DNA from: Planctomycetaceae bacterium
Lineage (GTDB): Bacteria > Planctomycetota > Planctomycetia > Pirellulales > Thermoguttaceae
Direction of reading: 5' to 3'
Assembly (NCBI GenBank): GCA_031283825.1
Contig: JAITAZ010000303.1
Span: 1-6,676 of the forward strand
Length of the DNA stretch: 6,676 bases
Shown here piece after piece: positions 4,727-6,676 of this stretch (positions are counted from its first letter, which is position 1; every line of letters begins with the position of its first letter). The notes under the pieces are model-generated. The model was not told where the DNA came from. It searched no databases and saw only the letters and a list, made by a program, of their open reading frames with translations. The translations under genes and the position numbers were made by a program.

Positions 4727-5857
4727 ATGAAAAATTTTAAAACATTACAACTGTCAAATACATATTCCGACAATGAAATTGCCGTCGGATTTCAAATTTT
4801 AAATTCCGCCGGAATTCAAACTACTTTTAACGACGAAAATATTGTTCTTGATTTTGACGTTGTAGATATGAAATATATCGAAAAACAACAAAATAAAACC
4901 AAAGAATTATTGACAAACGTTCTTGATGAATTACTTAAAATTCGTTCTTTTTCTTCTTCTAACGGCAAAATAGTTTTTAAAAGTTTTAACAAAGATAAAA
5001 AGGTTATCGGCAAAAAAGAAAACAAAGAAAAACGTCTCGGTTACGAATCTTTTCAAAGACATTTTTCTGAAAAAAACAATGACACGCCGTCTCGATTCTT
5101 AAATAAAATTCATTGCGTTGATTCATTAGTTTTGCTAAAACAATTTCCTGATAATTGCATTGATTTGATTGTTACGTCTCCGCCGTATAACTTTGGCATC
5201 AATTATAATAACTCCAACGACGTCAATTTGTGGGACAATTATTTTGAAATGCTATTTAATATTTTTGGCGAATGCGTTCGGATATTAAAAAGCGGCGGCA
5301 GAATGATTGTTAATATTCAACCATTATTTTCAGATTACGTCCCGTCGCATCATCTTGTAAGTAATTTTTTTATACGGCAAGGTTTGATCTGGAAAGGCGA
5401 AATTATTTGGGAAAAGAATAATTACAATTGTAAATACTGTACTTGGGGAAGTTGGCAAAGTCCGTCGTCGCCTTATTTAAAATACTCGTGGGAATTTATT
5501 GAGATTTTTTGTAAGAATACGTTAAAAAAAGACGGCATCAAAGACGACGTCGATATAACGGCAGATGAATTTAAAAAATGGGTTTATGCCAAATGGTCAA
5601 TAGCGCCCGAACGCAAAATGAAAGAATATAAACACGACGCAATGTTTCCTGAAGAACTAGTTAAACGGATTATTAAACTTTTTTCGTATCAAAATAATAT
5701 TGTGTTAGACCCATTCAACGGCGCCGGAACAACAACCAAAGTAGCCCGTTCTCTTGGCAGACAATTTATCGGCATTGATATTGATCAGTCATATTGCGAA
5801 ATAGCCGAGAATCGATTACGAGAAACAAATTCATTATTCGCGCAAGGAGAAAATTAA
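4727..5857 (+). CDS. Type II DNA methyltransferase, beta class (probably N4-cytosine; N6-adenine possible)
   Basis: Transfers methyl from S-adenosylmethionine to an exocyclic amino group of a base in a specific DNA site, protecting it from the partner nuclease. In the 376-residue form, catalytic motif IV TSPPY is at 150-154 and the AdoMet-binding DPFNGAGTT (motif I) at 328-336, followed by FIGIDID at 347-353. Catalytic before cofactor motif is the beta-class order. HDAMFPEEL (303-311) precedes motif I as in relatives. Residues about 230-300, including a Cys-x2-Cys at 235-238, probably hold target recognition. TSPPY leans towards N4-cytosine, but adenine enzymes can share it. The first 120 residues, ending in a Lys-rich linker (about 87-103), precede the catalytic core and match nothing I recognise. 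An in-frame ATG at 4712 would add five residues. The target sequence cannot be read from the protein. Confidence 0.9.
   Translation: MKNFKTLQLSNTYSDNEIAVGFQILNSAGIQTTFNDENIVLDFDVVDMKYIEKQQNKTKELLTNVLDELLKIRSFSSSNGKIVFKSFNKDKKVIGKKENKEKRLGYESFQRHFSEKNNDTPSRFLNKIHCVDSLVLLKQFPDNCIDLIVTSPPYNFGINYNNSNDVNLWDNYFEMLFNIFGECVRILKSGGRMIVNIQPLFSDYVPSHHLVSNFFIRQGLIWKGEIIWEKNNYNCKYCTWGSWQSPSSPYLKYSWEFIEIFCKNTLKKDGIKDDVDITADEFKKWVYAKWSIAPERKMKEYKHDAMFPEELVKRIIKLFSYQNNIVLDPFNGAGTTTKVARSLGRQFIGIDIDQSYCEIAENRLRETNSLFAQGEN
5845..5849 (+). promoter_or_regulatory. Shine-Dalgarno AGGAG for the endonuclease gene
   Basis: AGGAG ends 9 nt before the ATG at 5859 and lies within the last codons of the methyltransferase. 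Ribosomes finishing the first gene could re-initiate here, so the endonuclease would follow methyltransferase production. Confidence 0.65.
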
Positions 5858-5858
5858 A

Positions 5859-6548
5859 ATGGCGTCAATAGATAAAATTATTAAAACATATAACTCAGTT
5901 ATTAAAGATGCAGAATCTAAAGCGTCAAACAGTAAACGCGCTTATGGAGGATATTTACGCGCAATGAAAGGCTGCTTACAAGAACATATCACAGAAGAAA
6001 TTATCAAAATCGCATGGAAAAATCTTAAAGGCGCGGATGATCGTATTGAGATTAATTCTAAAAAAATTTCTATTCCTATTCAAGAATCTTATATCAACAA
6101 TATTGCAGATAAAGAAGTGAGGGAATACATCCGACAAAACATTAAAAAATATTTTTATAAATTGAGCGTTGACAAACACGTTTTTATCGATGGGCAATTT
6201 GTGATGGGAATCGAATGTAAAGTTTATACGGAAAATGCGATGATAAAAAGAATTCTTACTGATTTTCATTTACTTAAAACAGTAAATCCGAATATATCGT
6301 GTTTTCTTTTTCAGCTTGAGAGTCAGTTAGGCGGCGATTATTCCGATTTATCGAAATTGGTCTATGGTTCATTTGCAACCCATTCGATTATGAGTTATTT
6401 TGAAGATGTCGATTTACATATTTTCACGCTGCTAGAAGGCGAACGAGATGTCAACAAACCAATACACAAAAATTTTAAACCGCTTAAACGCAATAAAATA
6501 GAAAACGCCGTAAAACTACTAGAAAGTTATTTGAAAAAATATTTGTAA
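5859..6548 (+). CDS. Probable type II restriction endonuclease (PD-(D/E)XK type) of unknown specificity
   Basis: The product is a 229-residue protein with no signal peptide or membrane segment. The main evidence is position: it starts one base after a DNA methyltransferase stop, on the same strand, with its own Shine-Dalgarno. The sequence supports this: Asp111, seven residues, then Glu119-Cys-Lys121 in IDGQFVMGIECKVY fits the PD-(D/E)XK catalytic core, with a strand-turn-strand pattern and a following helix (NAMIKRILTDFHLL, 126-139). FQLESQLGGDYSD (151-163) looks like another conserved block. The length is typical for a type II endonuclease subunit, usually a dimer cutting a palindrome. I do not recognise a specific isoschizomer family. 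A DNA-binding accessory protein is the main alternative. The gene appears intact. No controller or Vsr gene accompanies the pair within the window. Confidence 0.8.
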   Translation: MASIDKIIKTYNSVIKDAESKASNSKRAYGGYLRAMKGCLQEHITEEIIKIAWKNLKGADDRIEINSKKISIPIQESYINNIADKEVREYIRQNIKKYFYKLSVDKHVFIDGQFVMGIECKVYTENAMIKRILTDFHLLKTVNPNISCFLFQLESQLGGDYSDLSKLVYGSFATHSIMSYFEDVDLHIFTLLEGERDVNKPIHKNFKPLKRNKIENAVKLLESYLKKYL

Positions 6549-6594
6549 ATTGTATCTCATATTAAATCAAAAAACTAAGCCCAAATTTAATTCA

Positions 6595-6676
6595 ATGCAA
6601 AAACAAACGTTTGGCAATATCAATGTTTCGCGTCTGAATGCTAATATTAACGTTGATTCTAATAATTCAGATAAAC
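6595..6676 (+). CDS. Possible start of a downstream gene, cut by the window end
   Basis: An ATG at 6595 opens a frame that continues to the window edge (27 codons): MQKQTFGNINVSRLNANINV and onwards, rich in Asn. The same frame is open back to 6550, where a TTG could also serve as start. There is no Shine-Dalgarno before the ATG. The visible part is too short to assign a family, and it may be only a chance open stretch. Confidence 0.3.
   Translation, partial: MQKQTFGNINVSRLNANINVDSNNSDK

Noticed and set aside
5976..6269. Minus-strand open frame inside the endonuclease gene
   Set aside because: It is Phe/Asn-rich and antisense to a better-supported gene with its own Shine-Dalgarno.
4727..6548. 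The R-M pair considered as part of a larger or novel defence system
   Set aside because: Within the window only a methyltransferase and an adjoining endonuclease are visible, which fits an ordinary type II arrangement; the downstream gene is too short here to judge.

Overview
The window comes from an A+T-rich, Gram-negative-type bacterium: it carries a complete lpxA, the first gene of lipid A synthesis. The lineage is not certain. The solitary lpxA with a long low-complexity C-terminal tail, the DUF3782-type coiled-coil/nuclease-fold protein and the intergenic CTCTGTG repeats recall low-G+C Planctomycetes or a related group, but this is an impression from memory, not a demonstrated placement.

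Layout. The left third holds two minus-strand genes 41 bp apart: a DUF3782-like protein (2052-2852), then a CstA-family peptide/pyruvate transporter (127-2010). A good sigma70-like promoter on the minus strand (2954-2981) could drive both. A 519-bp divergent intergenic region (2853-3371) follows, rich in short repeats and hairpins, and then lpxA on the plus strand (3372-4250). About 30 bp after lpxA lies a long imperfect inverted repeat (4282-4401), then about 325 bp of A+T-rich DNA without a recognisable gene. The right third is a compact restriction-modification pair on the plus strand: a beta-class DNA methyltransferase (4727-5857) and, one base later, a probable PD-(D/E)XK restriction endonuclease (5859-6548). 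The last 128 bp may contain the start of another gene cut by the window edge.

How the parts relate. The first three genes look like resident ones: transport, an uncharacterised protein and envelope synthesis. None has a Shine-Dalgarno sequence. Both R-M genes do, and they lie beyond the large inverted repeat, which fits acquisition of the pair as a cassette. The methyltransferase is first and its stop nearly touches the endonuclease start, so the two are probably translated in sequence.

The most unusual material is repetitive. The DUF3782-like gene has ten 12-bp units coding a four-residue Ser-Leu-x-x repeat, flanked by two 48-bp direct copies set exactly 61 codons apart. A separate 12-bp triplication lies in that gene's presumed leader. 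A hexamer microsatellite interrupts cstA. No wholly new system can be claimed from the sequence alone; the endonuclease, the methyltransferase's N-terminal extension and the DUF3782-like gene are the parts with least known function.
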